A DNA stretch of 22,862 bases from assembly GCA_025435555.1 (NCBI GenBank), contig JAIWWG010000185.1, forward strand, positions 1 through 22,862, written 5' to 3'. This DNA comes from Chytriomyces cf. hyalinus JEL632. Lineage: Eukaryota > Chytridiomycota > Chytridiomycetes > Chytridiales > Chytriomycetaceae. Each line of letters begins with the position of its first letter. Position 1 is the stretch's first letter. A program made the translations under genes and the position numbers. Positions 20,325-22,862 of the stretch are shown one piece after another. A model generated the notes under the pieces. It was given only the letters and a program-made list of their open reading frames with translations, was not told the origin of the DNA and made no database searches.

Positions 20325-20975
20325 GTTATATTGACTATGTAGAACTGTACCATCCAATCAAAACCAAAGGCAAAGATGTTGATCATTGGGTTTAAAACTC
20401 TTTGTCTGAAAGGAAGGTCCTCATCATAACTGGATGTCAGCTACCTAATCTGGCAAGACCTTTGAGCGAGGATGAATTGATCATCTACTACGAAAGTTAG
20501 TTAATTCTGTTCAAGCCCCATCATTCACTAGACGGTCTCCTGTTTCATCCAGGTATGCCAAAGGATCTCTCATAAGATCTGAAGTTCTTGAACGGTGGTG
20601 TTTTGAAGGGACCAAGGGTGCGTCCAGCTTTGCATTCGTCAAGGAGGTTCTTGGTAAATTTCTCCGGGAATTGAAGCGCAATTTTAGCATTGGGTCCGAT
20701 TTTTTGTGAACGTGGGCCAGAGTAACCAACATCAACTCCATACTTTATTGCATTGACAACATCACAAATTAGAGCTTGGTTGGGGTAGCCAGAAAAAACC
20801 TTTGCCAAACAGTGGCATCAAGGGGGGACTTGGGGAGATGTAAAGAAGGGTGGCTTGAAATAAAAGAGGCCAAAGGTGGCCCTGAGGAAAGTGGCTGAGA
20901 AAGGTTGGTGTTGGGTTGAGGTGGAGGTGTGGTGTTGATTGGGAGCACTGAAGCAGATGGAGTAGATGAAGTCAT
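20325..20975 (-). pseudogene. DIRS-like reverse transcriptase fragment, antisense
   Basis: From the right end it reads a Pro/Ser-rich stretch, then SPLDATVWQRF. After a frameshift in an A6 run (about 20793-20798) it continues NAIKYGVDVGYSGPRSQKI, FPEKFTKNLLDECKAGR and LGPFKTPPFKNF. This resembles the block GFDIGY-GPR ... GPF-PPFPNFR that precedes the RT palm in DIRS/tyrosine-recombinase retroelements. Another frame gives ETGDRLVNDGA, like the SVND motif, and further left INIFAFGFDWMVQFYIVN resembles the block before the LPFG motif. Stops and shifts are frequent. No catalytic block is preserved. It sits wholly inside the TIR insertion, so it was captured or inserted there. The family call is from memory of the motif. 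Confidence 0.5.
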
Positions 20976-21181
20976 CTCTCTTTCTTATGCAAACAAGTTC
21001 CGGCCAACATCATCAACAGTTGTAGAAATGTTGAGACTCATTGACAAAGTTGAGATGCCACCTTACGCTTCTTCTCGCATGAGATCTGCTTTTCTGTCCT
21101 GGACTAATGAGCAGAAACACTATGGCTCTTCATTACTAGAATGATAAAATACTTTCATGTCATAATATCGTTTATGTATAT
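20976..21181. other. Unassigned right part of the TIR insertion
   Basis: A 71-codon plus-strand frame (20929-21144) overlaps the antisense RT fragment at its left end. Its right half (SYANKFRPTSSTVVEMLRLI) looks protein-like, but I do not recognise it. The last 40 bases are AT-rich and lead into the TIR. Confidence 0.3.
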
Positions 21182-21192
21182 AAGCTAAAAAG

Positions 21193-22862
21193 GTCCAGGC
21201 GTACCACCGTACGCACCCCTAGTCTGGTACAAGGATGCAGGTGCTTCCAGGCACTACACGTTCCAGCGCAAAATTCTGAGCAACTACCGACCAGTGCAAG
21301 ACTCTGTGCAGCTTGCAGACAGGAGTTCTCTTGAGATTCAAGGTGTTGGAAGCATCACCTGCAAGACTTCTGAGGGAAACACTGTTACTCTTCAGGAGGT
21401 GTTTCATGTCCCCAAGATGAAGGTCAATCTTCTTTCCACTGCGCAATTGGACAAGAAGGGTATTGAAGAACACTGTCTGAACAGTGTCACGACTTTCAAG
21501 CACAAGGGGAACACAATCTTCACGTCCAAACGCGTTGGAAACCGCTGGATCATGAACTGGCAGGTTCAGAATGCCGCTGCCAGCTCAAATAACGCGTATT
21601 TAGTTGCTGACAAGCTGTGGCACCGACGGTTCTGCCACATTGGCTATTCCACACTGAAGCAAGTAGCTCAACATGTTCATGGAATGAGCTTTGGTAAAGA
21701 CTCCCATGACCATGAGACCTGTGAAGCCTGTACTCTCGGGAAAGCACAACGTAAGGTGTTCTCTCCAACTGGAAATCACATGCTAAACATCCAATGGACC
21801 TGTTGCATCTAGATTTCAACATTGTGAACATTCCTGGTCGAAATGGCGAGCTAGCAGTACTTGGAATGACTGATGACCACTCAAACATGCGGTTCATGTT
21901 CCCAATGAAGCGGAAATCCAGCCGCGACGTTGTGGAAGTCCTTAAAAGCTGGCTACCTTGGGCTGACCGCGTCACAGGCCGCATGGTAAAGGCTTTTAGG
22001 CATGGAGATGAAAAGGAACTGACTTTGGGTCATTTCAAGGCTTACTGTGACGAGCATGGCATTGAGCAGCAGATGACTGTGCCATATGAACACGAGCAGA
22101 ATGGCACTGCAGAGGTCACGAATCGCGTAATTACCACTCTGGCACGAACTACACTCATTGAGAGCGGTCTACCAAAGAGCTACTGGCCAGACGCGATTTT
22201 GACAGCTACCTTTTTGCCAACAGGAGCATGGCTCCAGACAAGTGTGCTACCTGTGTGGAAGAGTTCACAGACGTCAAACCCGACGTTTCCATGCTTAGAG
22301 TGTTTGGTAGTCGCTGCTGGGTCAAGGTCCCAGTTGAGAAAACCGGTGGGAGCCACAAACTTGATCCAAGAAGTCTCCCAGGACGATTTCTGCGTTATGA
22401 GAACTATGGTAGTGCTTACCGTGTTCTGCTGGACGACAAACGCGAGGTCGTTGCTACCAGTATCATGTGGGATGAAGGAGCTACCGGTAGACATGCAGAA
22501 GTACCGGAAAACATGTCGTTTGAGCGAGCTAGAAGCTCTGAAGTGCTGACAGCTCCAGAATTCGATTCTGACTCTGAGGATGATATTCCAATCCCAGAAG
22601 TCATAACGGTTCAAGAACCATCCCTGAAGTTCCAACGGTTCCAGAACGCGTACAGCAAGCTCCTGCGGTGCCAGAACCACCGCCACAGACTCATGACAGT
22701 GACAGTGAGTTTGACCAAGACATGCCAAGTACACCCACCTTCCCTGCGGCCCCAGCGAATCAGCGTCCCCCAGGTGAATGGTGGAAGCTGGACAACAGGA
22801 AGAACGTGCATTACGCGTTATGACCATGGATGCAGCATTGCAAGGTCCAGATGCTCCAAAAT
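21193..22862 (+). pseudogene. Copia pol: protease, GAG-pre-integrase, integrase, start of RT
   Basis: The protease active-site motif reads DAGAS (21234-21248) where DSGAS is usual; it continues VQLADRSS and VFHVPKMKVNLLS. GAG-pre-integrase has LWHRRFCHIGYSTL and CEACTLGKAQR, the HHCC zinc site. A frameshift near 21790 leads to integrase: LLHLDF (first Asp, 21812), then FRHGDEKEL, where the second catalytic Asp position is Gly (22004), then NGTAEVTNR with the Glu at 22112, giving the usual X35 spacing. The frame changes near 22220 (KPDVSMLRVFGSRCWVK) and near 22610 (PPGEWWKLDN). A last shift after 22820 gives MDAALQGPDAPK, the usual entry to copia RT. The window ends there. The copy is inactive. 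Confidence 0.88.

Larger units (their letters stand above)
19535..21192. mobile_element. 1,658-bp TIR insertion inside copia
   Basis: CTTTTTAGCTT (19535-19545) and AAGCTAAAAAG (21182-21192) are perfect 11-bp inverted ends, flanked by GTC at 19532-19534 and 21193-21195, a possible 3-bp target duplication. The boundaries fall exactly where copia gag stops and protease resumes. There is no transposase in it. It contains short repeats and an antisense RT fragment, so it looks non-autonomous and composite. The 3-bp duplication would fit PIF/Harbinger- or CACTA-like movement, but the ends match neither class clearly. Confidence 0.65.
18251..22862 (+). mobile_element. Ty1/copia LTR retrotransposon, decayed, 3' partial
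   Basis: The order is LTR-like promoter region, primer binding site, gag, protease, GAG-pre-integrase, integrase, and the start of RT at the window end. Integrase ahead of RT is the copia arrangement. The coding region has an early stop, several frameshifts and a 1.66-kb insertion between gag and protease. Only one LTR is in view, so its left edge (18251) is approximate. Confidence 0.85.

Noticed and set aside
20929-21144. 71-codon plus-strand frame as a gene
   Set aside because: It overlaps the antisense RT fragment, and its right half is not recognisable; listed only as unassigned sequence.
21200-21214. Small palindrome GCGTAC-CACC-GTACGC
   Set aside because: A 6-bp stem beside the insertion end; too short to assign a role and part of the copia frame.
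22180-22827. 215-codon minus-strand open frame at the right end
   Set aside because: It lies antisense to copia integrase and pol, and its translation has no recognisable domain; a shadow frame.
1-22862. CRISPR array, rRNA, bacterial operon or host housekeeping gene
   Set aside because: No regularly spaced repeat array, rRNA-like sequence or non-transposon protein domain was found in either strand.

Overview
The window looks like transposon-dense eukaryotic, most likely fungal, DNA from a subtelomeric or heterochromatic region. I see no intact host gene, rRNA, functional tRNA or CRISPR array. The fungal guess rests on two very short intron-like sequences (46 and 48 nt, GTAAGT or GTGAGT donors, a perfect TACTAAC branch site, CACAG acceptors), TTAGGG repeats, and the mix of retroelements. 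The species cannot be named from the sequence.

Positions 1-17672 hold four non-LTR retrotransposon (LINE) copies, all on the + strand and head to tail. LINE A (1-2252) is an ORF1 region only. LINE C (2272 to about 9000) has a 5' leader with two intron-like sequences, ORF1, and ORF2 (endonuclease, reverse transcriptase, CCHC finger), all badly frameshifted. LINE B (about 9070-13109) is an ORF2 of a second family, with intact RT catalytic residues and an internal in-frame duplication. LINE D (13133-17672) is the best-preserved relative of C, but it is cut off inside the RT. The A-to-C and B-to-D junctions share the 19-mer actgaaaacgttagggtta, which contains telomere-type TTAGGG. ORF1 and ORF2 meet in an ATGA stop-start overlap. 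ORF1 of A, C and D carries an N-terminal cysteine motif with identical spacing (CX24CX5CX8C).

Positions 17673-18250 are AT-rich. They hold a minus-strand SINE-like unit with a tRNA-type A box and B box, a 3' hairpin and an ATTGAT-type tail, abutting the broken end of LINE D. The rest of the stretch is unassigned.

From about 18250 to the window end lies a decayed Ty1/copia LTR retrotransposon on the + strand: CCAAT and TATA promoter signals, a 63-bp-period tandem repeat, an internal-initiator-tRNA-type primer binding site, gag with a zinc knuckle, protease, GAG-pre-integrase, integrase and the first residues of RT. Between gag and protease sits a 1,658-bp insertion (19535-21192) with perfect 11-bp terminal inverted repeats and a GTC target duplication. 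It carries subterminal repeats, a family of roughly 37-bp GC-rich units that can fold into a long hairpin, and an antisense fragment of a DIRS-like reverse transcriptase. The layering is LINE array, then SINE and copia, then a TIR element inside copia.
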